Source of the DNA: Ruminococcus flavefaciens 007c
GTDB taxonomy: Bacteria; Bacillota; Clostridia; Oscillospirales; Ruminococcaceae
NCBI RefSeq assembly: GCF_000571935.1
Contig: NZ_ATAX01000028.1
Span: 67,001-131,000 of the forward strand
Length of the DNA: 64,000 nucleotides
Reading direction: 5' to 3'
The notes under the pieces were generated by a model, which did not search any database, was not told where the DNA came from, and saw only the letters and a program-made list of their open reading frames with translations. This document shows, one piece after another, positions 34,991-43,107 of this stretch; the stretch's first letter is position 1, and each line of letters begins with the position of its first letter. The position numbers and the translations under genes are program-made.

Positions 34991-35258
34991 GGTATTTATG
35001 CAGCATTTCACAGTGTCCTTTTTCACAGTTCTCCTATATTCTACACTGTCAAGATGACATTAACGTGACTTTTAAATTACAAATCCGTCACTTTGTTTTT
35101 TTATGCTGCAATTCCCCTTCTACTACTATATTAGACGTTAATTCAGGCTCTAATGTGACATATTTTTTTCGGACAGCTGCCATAATCGGCATTTTGCCAT
35201 TGATAAAAGGCGACTATTGCTTTTTTTTAGTGAATGTGACTGTTTTTCAAAACCGCTA
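34991..35258. other. Intergenic region without recognised gene, four GTGAC motifs
   Basis: This AT-rich stretch before the tRNA promoter has no credible coding frame. GTGAC occurs at 35065, 35155 and 35236, and its complement GTCAC at 35087, most with flanking A/T runs. They may be regulatory sites or chance. Confidence 0.4.
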
Positions 35259-35287
35259 TTGACAATTCGCTCTTATTATGATACAAT
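35259..35287 (+). promoter_or_regulatory. Promoter of the tRNA cluster
   Basis: TTGACA (35259-35264), 17-base spacer, TACAAT (35282-35287), 20 bases before the first tRNA. Confidence 0.88.
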
Positions 35288-35307
35288 ATTTTCTGTTGAA
35301 ACGCCGT

Positions 35308-35381
<74 letters not shown>

Positions 35382-35416
35382 TTTTATTAGCAGCATTCGC
35401 TGCTAAAGTTTTCTGT

Positions 35417-35493
35417 GCGCCTTTAACTCAGCTGGATAGAGTAACTGCCTTCTAAGCAGTAAGCCGCTGGTTCGAATCCAGCAAGGCGCGCCA
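35417..35493 (+). tRNA. tRNA-Arg (anticodon TCT)
   Basis: Acceptor GCGCCTT/AAGGCGC, anticodon stem ACTGC/GCAGT with loop CTTCTAA, T-arm GCTGG-TTCGAAT-CCAGC, discriminator G and encoded CCA (35491-35493). It reads AGA codons. Confidence 0.95.
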
Positions 35494-35554
35494 TTCCGAG
35501 ACTCTCCGTTACTTGACTCCATCTAATGGAGAGCTTCGTTTTTATTTATTATAT

Positions 35555-35629
35555 GGTGGGTGTAGCTTAGCTGGTTAAAGCGTCGGATTGTGGTCCCGAA
35601 GACCGTGGGTTCGAATCCCATCTCCCACC
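35555..35629 (+). tRNA. tRNA-His (anticodon GTG)
   Basis: The anticodon loop TTGTGGT gives GTG, and the extra G at -1 opposite C73, the histidine identity pair, is present. The acceptor GTGGGTG/CTCCCAC has one T-T mismatch (6-67) and the anticodon stem TCGGA/CCCGA one A-C mismatch (31-39). CCA is not encoded, unlike in the two tRNAs before it. Confidence 0.88.
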
Positions 35630-35637
35630 CTCTAACA

Positions 35638-35665
35638 AAGCCCCTCGGCAAAAGCCGAGGGGCTT
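35638..35665 (+). terminator. Hairpin ending the tRNA cluster
   Basis: AAGCCCCTCGGC and GCCGAGGGGCTT form a perfect 12-pair stem with loop AAAA, eight bases after tRNA-His. The T-tract is only the terminal TT, so it may act as a processing end rather than a classic terminator. Confidence 0.65.
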
Positions 35666-35687
35666 GAATCATATATGAGCAAAAATT

Positions 35688-35707
35688 GTCCCCGCAATCG
35701 CGGGGAC
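35688..35707. terminator. Possible bidirectional terminator
   Basis: GTCCCCGC/GCGGGGAC with loop AATC. TTTCT follows on the plus strand and AATTTTTG on the minus strand. It could stop both the tRNA transcript and the regulator gene ending at 35828. Confidence 0.6.
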
Positions 35708-35827
35708 TTTCTATATCATTATTATTTACCTGCTTTAAATCGTCTCAACAAAGTCACTCAATTCAAGTCTTATATCATCTTTTTCTCATTTCATTGTAGA
35801 TCGATTATTGTTCGATATGTATGCAAC

Positions 35828-36682
35828 CTATCCTACATTAAAGTACAGCTTTGCTTGTTTTAGGTTTTCCGCAATAAGATTTTCGACAGTACCGTCATCA
35901 TGAACACTATAGATCTTATCCCTTACATATCTTGGGAACAATTTTTCTATATCTTCATTATACTGGGCACCATCCCCGGGGCTCTCTGAGGAAACTACTC
36001 TTAAAGAATCATTTTCCTTTACAAGTTCAAACCGACACGGATAAGAACCACCTGCGTCTTCATTCAGAACTCCACCGTCATATGAATATATGCATTCATT
36101 CACCCATGCATACACATAATAGCGATTCTCCGCCGCCTTCTCTGAAGAAAACACCGATACTGAACAGAAGTTCGCAGCATTTTCCGAATCAACAACATAA
36201 TACTCTGGCGCGAGCACCTCGCTGAGAATATGGTCCTTCAACAAGCCGTCGGTTGTTTTTTCGTCTATATATACCCGCTCATACGCAGGGTACCTGTCCG
36301 GCAATATTGCAACTTCCCTGCTTGTCAACACAACTATCAGAGACAATAACATTACTGCACACACAAGTGACATCAGTACAACTATCCTCACCGTTTTCTT
36401 TTTATTGGTAGTCTCTGAGTAGTCAGCTACCTTTACAAGAGTATCCTTCATCTCTCCGTTCATAGTCTCACTTTTCCTTTCACCGTCGATAAGCTCGCGA
36501 ATGTCAACATCGTAGAAATCTGCGATCTCTACCAGAATACTGATATCCGGCATATTATTACCATTTTCCCATCTGCTTACAGTCCTGCCGGATACCCCAA
36601 AATGCTCTGCCAGCTGCTCCTGAGTCAGAGCCTTTTCTTTTCTAAGCTCCTTCAGGAAGCTGCCGATCCTAATCTGATCCAT
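35828..36682 (-). CDS. Membrane-anchored XRE-family transcriptional regulator
   Basis: The 284-residue protein has an N-terminal helix-turn-helix (about 4-60) with LRKEKALTQEQLAEHFGVSG and RTVSRWENGNNMPDISILVE, the Cro/C1 type. A linker and one membrane helix (about 97-120, VRIVVLMSLVCAVMLLSLIV) lead to an extracytoplasmic domain of about 165 residues with no motif I recognise. DNA binding could thus respond to an external signal. The start at 36682 has AAAGGAGG before it; the longer frame to 36808 would run across the promoter at 36705-36733. The targets are unknown; the tRNA and FMN-protein genes are its neighbours. Confidence 0.85.
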   Translation of the reverse strand: MDQIRIGSFLKELRKEKALTQEQLAEHFGVSGRTVSRWENGNNMPDISILVEIADFYDVDIRELIDGERKSETMNGEMKDTLVKVADYSETTNKKKTVRIVVLMSLVCAVMLLSLIVVLTSREVAILPDRYPAYERVYIDEKTTDGLLKDHILSEVLAPEYYVVDSENAANFCSVSVFSSEKAAENRYYVYAWVNECIYSYDGGVLNEDAGGSYPCRFELVKENDSLRVVSSESPGDGAQYNEDIEKLFPRYVRDKIYSVHDDGTVENLIAENLKQAKLYFNVG

Positions 36683-36704
36683 TCCGTCGCCTCCTTTCGT
36701 CACA

Positions 36705-36733
36705 AGAATACCATGCCGTCCCGGAACAGTCAA
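36705..36733 (-). promoter_or_regulatory. Promoter of the XRE regulator
   Basis: TTGACT (36733-36728), 17-base spacer, TGG plus TATTCT (36710-36705) on the minus strand. Confidence 0.75.
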
Positions 36734-36921
36734 CGACACAAAGTGAGAAATGCCGTGTTTTGTTACCGGACATGATTTGTCTTGTACAATTTTTGCCGAT
36801 ATATCCAATCAAAATCGAATACTATCGTCACCTTATTACTCAAAATCATAAAATCATTTTTTCTTCATATAAATCATCGCTTTAATAATACATAAGCTCC
36901 ATACTATTCTTTCACATTAAA

Positions 36922-36951
36922 ATTATACACTACACTGCCGCCCAAAGTCAA
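36922..36951 (-). promoter_or_regulatory. Upstream promoter element shared with the locus at 48543
   Basis: TTGACT (36951-36946), 18-base spacer, TATAAT (36927-36922) on the minus strand. The 31 bases from 36922 match 28 of 31 with 48543-48573. It is about 240 bases upstream of the regulator start, possibly a second promoter. Confidence 0.6.
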
Positions 36952-36993
36952 GGCTGCTGCCATGAGAAGTGATAAGCAAGTATGTATAACATA

Positions 36994-37025
36994 AGCAGGT
37001 GCTCCCATTATAAGAAGCACCTGCT
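36994..37025 (-). terminator. Hairpin after the first FMN-binding gene
   Basis: AGCAGGTGCT and AGCACCTGCT form ten perfect pairs with a 12-base loop, 45 bases beyond the stop at 37070. The minus strand continues TATGTTATAC, a poor T-tract; the plus strand has CTTTGTTTATT. Confidence 0.5.
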
Positions 37026-37069
37026 CTTTGTTTATTCTTCTTTGTCAGTACCGATATGATATCTCTATT

Positions 37070-38398
37070 TCAGTTCATTGCCTGTTCAAGAGCATTTCTT
37101 GCAGCTTCTATGATACCGTTTGAGCTGTATGTCGCGCCCGAGCAGGCATCTATTCCGTCCGCACTGAGACTGTCCTTTATCTGAGGTATCACCTTGCTTT
37201 TGGCGTCATCAAAGAAATCCGGATCATCATCGTCAGCATTTGCCGAAAATGAAGTTATCGTGTCATTCTCAATAGTTATCGAAACGTGTACCTTTCCTGA
37301 ATAGCCTTCGCCTGTGCCCTCAAAGGTACCGTTCTTGAATCTGCAGCTCTGCTCCTGAGCTTCTTCCTGTTCATTGTTGCCTGACTGCTCGTCAGTATTT
37401 TCAGCTTCTGTAACTTCTTCCTTTGCCGCATCAGTCACTGTTTCGGTGTTTTTTTCTTTTTTATCGACGGAAGTTGTAACTGTTGTACCCGACTTTACTG
37501 TTGTTGTAGTCTTTGTTCCGTCAGCTGTTGTAACTGCGGTAGTTGAAGTCTGAGTAGTCTCTTTTTCAGGAGCTTCAACAGCAGCTTTAGGTGATGCGCT
37601 TACAGCTTTTGTCTTTGTATTTGTATTTCGTGATATTACTCCGCTAAAGCATAGCGGGATAACAAAAGCACAGGCGCAGACTGCATTCGGGATAAGCTTT
37701 GATGATTTTTCATTCTTTGAAAGATAATACTTTCTGAGTCTGAAAACCGCATAACCTATAAACACTGCGCTGTATACAAGAACACTGAGGAAATATCCCT
37801 CTCTGCCCTTCTGAGCTTTCGGAACAAAAAGCACCATGATATGAATGTATATCATTGCATAGAAAAGATAAGCAAGACGCTGTATCTTTTTCCATGTTTT
37901 AGCATTCATCTTCTTTCTTACAGCTTTGAATGACATAATTGCAAGAGGTACCATTATCATTGTCATTGAAATAGATAAAATACACGTAATGACAAAGTCT
38001 CTGTATGCATCTCCGCTTCCTGTTCTGCCGTCAATAATATTCCTGATGTACTGCATACCGAATGTAATGATATGTGCCAGTGTAAGAACAGCTGCTGTTA
38101 TTGAAAGCTCTCCGCGTACAGACATGAGCTTCTTTATAGGAGCTGAACCGTTAGGAAGCGCACCTGCCCACATTACAACCGCCCAGAATGCTGCTCCGAG
38201 AGCTCCGCGGGAGAATATTCCAAGTACATAATCTCTCACAAATCTGCTTGATATAGTGATATCAGACTGTGCAACAACTACTGAAGCAGCCGTAAGAACA
38301 GCTGCCGCAATATAAAACACAGCAGGACATTTTTTCAGTGGTTTATCAAGGCAAAATGCAATAAAAAACGCGATAACAAGTGATATAATAAATAACAT
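37070..38398 (-). CDS. Six-helix membrane protein with extracellular FMN-binding domain (copy 1)
   Basis: About six to seven membrane helices (residues 1-250) include histidines in LAHIITFGMQ and YIHIMVLFVP, suitable as haem ligands of the ferric-reductase-like family. A Thr-rich, acidic linker follows (about 275-350). The FMN-binding domain spans about 352-440 with the covalent flavinylation motif DACSGATYSS (Thr423 the likely FMN acceptor). It probably moves electrons from the membrane to extracellular flavin. The gene lies 88 bases after a Tp47-like partner, and the pair is repeated at 40165-43095. No ApbE flavin transferase is in the window. Confidence 0.85.
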   Translation of the reverse strand: MLFIISLVIAFFIAFCLDKPLKKCPAVFYIAAAVLTAASVVVAQSDITISSRFVRDYVLGIFSRGALGAAFWAVVMWAGALPNGSAPIKKLMSVRGELSITAAVLTLAHIITFGMQYIRNIIDGRTGSGDAYRDFVITCILSISMTMIMVPLAIMSFKAVRKKMNAKTWKKIQRLAYLFYAMIYIHIMVLFVPKAQKGREGYFLSVLVYSAVFIGYAVFRLRKYYLSKNEKSSKLIPNAVCACAFVIPLCFSGVISRNTNTKTKAVSASPKAAVEAPEKETTQTSTTAVTTADGTKTTTTVKSGTTVTTSVDKKEKNTETVTDAAKEEVTEAENTDEQSGNNEQEEAQEQSCRFKNGTFEGTGEGYSGKVHVSITIENDTITSFSANADDDDPDFFDDAKSKVIPQIKDSLSADGIDACSGATYSSNGIIEAARNALEQAMN

Positions 38399-38422
38399 AT
38401 ATATTACGACCTTTCAGCACTT

Positions 38423-38450
38423 GACCCCTGTGCAAAAAGCTCCAGGGGTC
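38423..38450 (-). promoter_or_regulatory. Intercistronic hairpin in copy 1 pair
   Basis: GACCCCTG/CAGGGGTC with a 12-base loop lies between the Tp47-like gene and the FMN gene and has no T-tract. A similar stem sits at the same place in copy 2 (41532-41555). It may adjust relative expression or mRNA stability. Confidence 0.55.
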
Positions 38451-38486
38451 ATCTGCATTAAAATTTATCTGTCAGGAATTGATATC

Positions 38487-39923
38487 TCAATCGTTTTTCT
38501 TTCTGAGTACAAACGCTGTAGCACCTGCCAGAGCAAGAACTGCTACAGGTAAAGCCATTCCGTTTACACCTGTCTTAGGACTGTTTGAAGCAGATGTTGT
38601 AGTCTTGGCAGTTTTTGCAGTTGTTTTTGCTGTAGTTGTTACAGTTGTATTCTGAACATCCTTCTTTACCTCAAAGCTGTATGGTGAATTGTAGCCTGTT
38701 GAGTTAAGAGTGATATTATAAGTGCCGTTGTTTTCGAATACCTTTGCATCGCTTACGGTCACGTCAAAATCAATAGAACCGTCTTCCTTGAAAAGCTTTA
38801 TAGCTTTGCTGCCTGTTGCCCTGTAAGAAGTGCCGTTTATATCAACAGTGGCAAGATTGTTCAGGAAGTTTGCCCTGTCATCGTCTGTAAATCCGTCGGC
38901 TGTTTTGAGCTTACCGTCAGCAAACTTGACAGGAATATCATCAGTTGAAAGAATGAACTGTGCTGTCATAGGAGCATACTTTCCGCTCTCGTCTGTTACA
39001 TTGACATTATACTTACCAGGCTTTGCGTCTGTATAGCTGATCTCTGTTTCAGTAACATTAAGTCCTTCATCAGCAGTGATGACCTTCTTGTAATCTTCTG
39101 GGAAACCCGTAAGTGAAAGAGATGTTTTGCCTGTGCCTGCCGAAGCATCCTCTGCCTTTACTTCGCCTGCAAATCTGATAGGAAGATACTGCTCACCAAC
39201 ATTGACAGTAGTATAGCCGTCAAGTGTGATGAATGTTACGGAAGTCACTGTTTTTCCCTTTGAGCTTTCATAATCCTCGAAGCTGACATGATTTCCGTGA
39301 TATTCAACAGTCTTGATGCCTGCTGACCATGCGTATGAACCATTTCTCCAGATATTTTCAAGATGACGCATAGCATAGCGGTCACCTTCCTTTGTATTTA
39401 CAATTACACCGTACAGAACGGTATTCTCGGGATAACCCGTTACCTTGATCTGATAGTCGCCGTAATAGCTGTTTGTTGAAACAGTTGCCGAGCCGTCAAC
39501 AGTCTGTTCGCCGTTTGTGTCAACAAGCTTTGATACGCTAAGGGAATCGCCTGAAAGCGATACTTCCTTATATGCGGCAGGCTTGCTGTCAAGGGGAGAA
39601 AAATTATACTTTTCCTTGAGAGCATCAACAGCGTCAGCCGATACCTCAACAGGGAAGTTTACACCGAGGATAGTACCGTTTCCATTATTGTATGTACCTT
39701 CAACGATCTCACCCTGACCGTTCATTCCCCATTTGCCCTTTGTTGTAGCGGAGGAAACTGCGTCAACTTCATATGCGTCTTCTATCTCTGCCTTGTAGAA
39801 ATCGGCATAGGGTATATTCATAGTACCGTATACTTTTTCTTCAGCAGCAGATACCGAAAGCGGAACAGCAGTAAGTGTTAATGTACAGACAGCTGCACTG
39901 ATGATAGAATTGATCTTTTTCAT
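38487..39923 (-). CDS. Tp47-like surface protein with sortase-like anchor (copy 1)
   Basis: The 478-residue protein has a signal peptide ending near SVSA. The N-terminal block VYGTMNIPYADFYKAE...VDAVSSAT resembles the treponemal Tp47 (domain A) start; later LENIWRNGSYAWSAGI also resembles it. Beta-rich repeats continue to about 415. A Thr/Lys/Ala-rich linker leads to SPKTG (about 445), a hydrophobic helix and RKKND, a cell-wall sorting signal with S in place of LP. DAVSSATT (54-61) resembles a flavinylation motif. The partner is the FMN-binding membrane protein downstream. A role in surface electron transfer or metal handling is inferred. Confidence 0.7.
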   Translation of the reverse strand: MKKINSIISAAVCTLTLTAVPLSVSAAEEKVYGTMNIPYADFYKAEIEDAYEVDAVSSATTKGKWGMNGQGEIVEGTYNNGNGTILGVNFPVEVSADAVDALKEKYNFSPLDSKPAAYKEVSLSGDSLSVSKLVDTNGEQTVDGSATVSTNSYYGDYQIKVTGYPENTVLYGVIVNTKEGDRYAMRHLENIWRNGSYAWSAGIKTVEYHGNHVSFEDYESSKGKTVTSVTFITLDGYTTVNVGEQYLPIRFAGEVKAEDASAGTGKTSLSLTGFPEDYKKVITADEGLNVTETEISYTDAKPGKYNVNVTDESGKYAPMTAQFILSTDDIPVKFADGKLKTADGFTDDDRANFLNNLATVDINGTSYRATGSKAIKLFKEDGSIDFDVTVSDAKVFENNGTYNITLNSTGYNSPYSFEVKKDVQNTTVTTTAKTTAKTAKTTTSASNSPKTGVNGMALPVAVLALAGATAFVLRKKND

Positions 39924-39993
39924 GTGAAATTCTCCTTTTGTAGTAAAAATATAGAATAAATAGTATTATAAAAGAATTACAAATACATATTTT

Positions 39994-40022
39994 ATTTTAC
40001 AACAAACAGCCATATGTGTCAA
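39994..40022 (-). promoter_or_regulatory. Promoter of the copy 1 Tp47-like/FMN pair
   Basis: TTGACA (40022-40017), 17-base spacer, TAAAAT (39999-39994) on the minus strand, about 70 bases before the start codon. Confidence 0.82.
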
Positions 40023-40090
40023 TGTAAGTTTTTAATAACATAAGTATTTGAATATATAAAATTTTGGTTAAACATAGCAAGTTCTAAAAT

Positions 40091-40120
40091 AATAAGCCCC
40101 CGCGAGTGCGGTGGCTTATT
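40091..40120 (-). terminator. Terminator of the copy 2 pair
   Basis: AATAAGCC-CCGC pairs with GCGG-GGCTTATT (one C-T mismatch, loop GAGT) and is followed on the minus strand by ATTTTAG. It lies 45 bases after the stop at 40165 and separates the two duplicated pairs. Confidence 0.7.
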
Positions 40121-40164
40121 GTATTATTATTCTTTTTTGTCGATACCGATCTGATATCTTTTCT

Positions 40165-41505
40165 TCAGTTCACTGCCTGTTCCAAAGCCTTGCGCGCAGC
40201 TTCTATTATACCGTTTGAGCTGTATGTTGCTCCCGAGCAGGCATCTATACCGTCGGCACTTGCCTTTGCACCTATCTGCGGGATAACTGTGTTCATGGCA
40301 TCTCCGAAATACTCAGGATCATCATCGTCAGCCCATGCGGAAATGCTTGTTATGGCATCATTTTCTATAGAAAGCTTTACGTGTACTTTGCCTGCGTAGC
40401 CCTCGGCTTCCGCCTCGTATTCGCCGTTTCGGTATTTATAGCTCGGCTGCGGCTCGACTGCGGCAGCTTCTTCCTCATGCTGCTCATGTTCGGGCTCGTC
40501 GTTATGCTCCTGTTCATTCTGCTTTTCTTCATCATCTGAGGATTTCTTTTCGTCCTTTTTATTGGAAGTTACAGCCTCTGTGGCAGTAGTTTCCGTGGTC
40601 GTGACAGCTGTGGTAACGGAGGACTTTTTACTGCCATTGACAGTAGTTACAGAGGCTTCCGTAACAGTTGTAGTTTCGGAAGCAAATGTAAATGTCGCCG
40701 CCTTTTCCCCGGTAACTGCAGAGGGCTTTTCAGACTGTGTACCTGTACCGTGAGAGACAGCTCCTGCAAGAGCTACGGGCAGCGCAAAAGCACAGGCGCA
40801 TACCGTGTTGGGTACGAGCTTCTTTTCGGGCTTTTTGCGCATAATGTAATACTTTCTGATACGCATTACGGCATAACCGATGAAAACTGCGCTGTACACA
40901 AGGATACTGAGGAAGCAGCCATCTCTGCCTTTCCGAGCCTTCGGTACCAAAAGCACCATTATATGTACATATATCAGCGCATAAAACACATACGCAAGAC
41001 GCTGTATCTTTTTCCATGTTTTAGCGTTCATCTTTTTGCGTATCTTCTTTAAGGACATAACAGTCAGCGGTGTCATTATCAGCACCATTGCGATACATAC
41101 GATGCTTGTAATAACAAAGTCCGAACCTGTTCTGCCCTTGATGAGATTGGATATGTACATCATACCGTATATGATGATATGGGAAAATGTAAGTATAGCC
41201 GAAGTTATGGAAAGTTCCCCGCGTATGGGCATTAGCTTCTTTATGGGAGCCGTGCCGCCGGGCAGCGCTCCTGCCCACATGACAACTGCCCAGAATGCAG
41301 TGCCGAGAGCTCCGCGGGAGAATATCCCCAAAGCATAATCACGGACAAATCTGCTGGATATTGTCACATCTGATTGTGTAATCACAACAGAAGCAGCAGT
41401 CAGCACAGCTGCCGTGATATAAAATGCCGCAGGACATTTTTTCAGCGGCTTATCAAGACAAAAAGCAACAAGAACCGCTATGAGAATTGCAGTTAAAAAT
41501 AACAT
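40165..41505 (-). CDS. Six-helix membrane protein with extracellular FMN-binding domain (copy 2)
   Basis: This is the 446-residue paralogue of the protein at 37070-38398, closely similar over the membrane part (FCLDKPLKKCPAAFYITAAV; SSRFVRDYALGIFSRGALG) and the FMN domain, where DACSGATYSS places the likely FMN acceptor at Thr427. The linker (about 270-355) differs: it is richer in Glu, Gln and His (EHNDEPEHEQHEEEAAA), a possible metal-binding patch. It follows the second Tp47-like gene after 72 bases and lies at the end of the iron operon. Confidence 0.85.
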   Translation of the reverse strand: MLFLTAILIAVLVAFCLDKPLKKCPAAFYITAAVLTAASVVITQSDVTISSRFVRDYALGIFSRGALGTAFWAVVMWAGALPGGTAPIKKLMPIRGELSITSAILTFSHIIIYGMMYISNLIKGRTGSDFVITSIVCIAMVLIMTPLTVMSLKKIRKKMNAKTWKKIQRLAYVFYALIYVHIMVLLVPKARKGRDGCFLSILVYSAVFIGYAVMRIRKYYIMRKKPEKKLVPNTVCACAFALPVALAGAVSHGTGTQSEKPSAVTGEKAATFTFASETTTVTEASVTTVNGSKKSSVTTAVTTTETTATEAVTSNKKDEKKSSDDEEKQNEQEHNDEPEHEQHEEEAAAVEPQPSYKYRNGEYEAEAEGYAGKVHVKLSIENDAITSISAWADDDDPEYFGDAMNTVIPQIGAKASADGIDACSGATYSSNGIIEAARKALEQAVN

Positions 41506-41531
41506 AAAACTTACCTCTTTGCAGTAGTTGA

Positions 41532-41555
41532 CCTCCGCAGCATAAGCTGCAGAGG
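41532..41555 (-). promoter_or_regulatory. Intercistronic hairpin in copy 2 pair
   Basis: CCTC-GCAGC pairs with GCTGC-GAGG (one C-A mismatch, loop ATAA) in the gap between the Tp47-like and FMN genes. It has the same position as the hairpin at 38423-38450 but an unrelated sequence. Confidence 0.55.
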
Positions 41556-41577
41556 CCGTGATTTATTGGAGAGTATA

Positions 41578-43095
41578 TCAGGATCTCTTTTTTCTGAATG
41601 CAAATGCAGATGCTCCTGCAAGTGCAAGGAATGTAACAGGAAGTACTGCGCCGTTTGCTCCTGTCTTAGGGCTGTCTGTTTTTGAAGCTGTTGTTGTCTT
41701 TTTAGCTGTAGTAGTTGTTGCTTTTGCTGTTGTCTTGGATGTTGAATTTGAATTAGCTGATGTTGTGGAAGTTGTGGTTACTGCAGCCTGATCGTTTATC
41801 TCGAACTCATAATTCTTCTCATATCCTGTTGCTTCAACTGTGAGCTTGTACTTGCCGGAGCCGTCGAATACATTTTCCTCACCCGACTTTGCGTCAAGCT
41901 TTATCTCGCCAGTCTGAGAGTCGATTACGGTAACTCCTCGTCTGCCTGTAGCGTATCTCTTGTCACCAACTGTTACGGCTGTGATGTTTTTGAGGTAATT
42001 TGCTGCGTCTGTTAATGAAGCTCCGTCAGCTGCAACAAGCTTTCCGTCGGAATACTTTACAGGGACAGCGTCTGTTGTAAGTGTGAAGCTTCCTCTGACA
42101 TCTGAGTATTTCCCCCCATCATCGGAAACAGTAAGCGTATAATTTCCGGGCTGTGCGTTATTGTAACTTACAGTGTTTCCCGATACTGTAAAGCCGTCTG
42201 CAACTGTACCCTTTATCTTGTAATCGGCAGGGAATACTGAATTATCAAAGGTAACAGAGCCCTTGCCTGACTTGCCGCTTTCAACTGTAAGACTGTCTGT
42301 AAACTTGATCGGCAGATAGCCGTTCTGTCCCGAAAGAGTGCTGTAGCCGTTGAGCGTAATGAATGTTACTTCACTGATAGTTTGTCCCTTGGAGCTCTTG
42401 TAGTGCTCGGAGGAGAGGGTATTGCCGTGGGGCTCCTTCTCCTTTACGCCTGCGCCCCATGCTATCTGTCCGTTGCGCCAGATGTTTTCAAGAGCACGCA
42501 TACCGTAGTCCGTACCCTCCTTTGTCTTTACAATAACACCGTAGATATCACAGTTTGCAGGTATCCCCTTAACATTTATCTGATAGTCACCCCAACTTGA
42601 AAGGCTTGTTACTGTCATTTCTCCGCTGAGAGCTTCCTCACCGTCAGCGTCTACAAGCTTGCCGAAAGCAGCCTTGCCGTTTTCGACCGTAACAGGCTTG
42701 TATGCCTTGGGCTTCTCTGAAAGCTCCGTAAATCCCATTTTGTCGCTGAGCTTGTCAAGATCTGACCTGGCTATCTCTACAGGATAAGTGACACCGAGAA
42801 TCTTTCCGCCGCCGTTTTCAGTCTCGGTACTGAAAGTACCTGCTGCAAGTCCGCCGCTCTGCCATTTTCCGTCTTCGCCCATGCTTCCCGTATTATTGCC
42901 CTTCCACTTGTTTGTAGTTGCGGAAGAAACTGCGTCAACTGGAATACTGTTATTCAGCTCTGCAGCGTAAAAATCAGCGTAAGGGATATTCATAGTGCCG
43001 TATACCTTATCGCCTTCGGCAGCGTTAGCTGTAAAGGGAACTGCGGCAGCTGCCATGCAGGCTGCGGCACATAGAATTGATGTAAATCTCTTCAT
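41578..43095 (-). CDS. Tp47-like surface protein with sortase-like anchor (copy 2)
   Basis: The 505-residue paralogue of 38487-39923 has a signal peptide ending near FTANA. The N-terminal block VYGTMNIPYADFYAAELNNS is shared, as is DAVSSATT at residues 54-61. Other shared parts are LENIWRNGQIAWGAG and the C-terminal SPKTG, hydrophobic helix and RKKRS. The middle differs by an insertion (GNNTGSMGEDGKWQSGGLAA). It starts 12 bases after the flavodoxin gene, so this copy belongs to the feo transcript. Confidence 0.7.
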   Translation of the reverse strand: MKRFTSILCAAACMAAAAVPFTANAAEGDKVYGTMNIPYADFYAAELNNSIPVDAVSSATTNKWKGNNTGSMGEDGKWQSGGLAAGTFSTETENGGGKILGVTYPVEIARSDLDKLSDKMGFTELSEKPKAYKPVTVENGKAAFGKLVDADGEEALSGEMTVTSLSSWGDYQINVKGIPANCDIYGVIVKTKEGTDYGMRALENIWRNGQIAWGAGVKEKEPHGNTLSSEHYKSSKGQTISEVTFITLNGYSTLSGQNGYLPIKFTDSLTVESGKSGKGSVTFDNSVFPADYKIKGTVADGFTVSGNTVSYNNAQPGNYTLTVSDDGGKYSDVRGSFTLTTDAVPVKYSDGKLVAADGASLTDAANYLKNITAVTVGDKRYATGRRGVTVIDSQTGEIKLDAKSGEENVFDGSGKYKLTVEATGYEKNYEFEINDQAAVTTTSTTSANSNSTSKTTAKATTTTAKKTTTASKTDSPKTGANGAVLPVTFLALAGASAFAFRKKRS

Positions 43096-43107
43096 TTCGG
43101 TATCTCC

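Noticed and set aside
37070..43095. Duplicated region as an insertion element or CRISPR-like repeat
   Set aside because: The repeat consists of diverged coding pairs with separate linkers and intergenic DNA; no transposase, terminal repeats or regular spacers occur.
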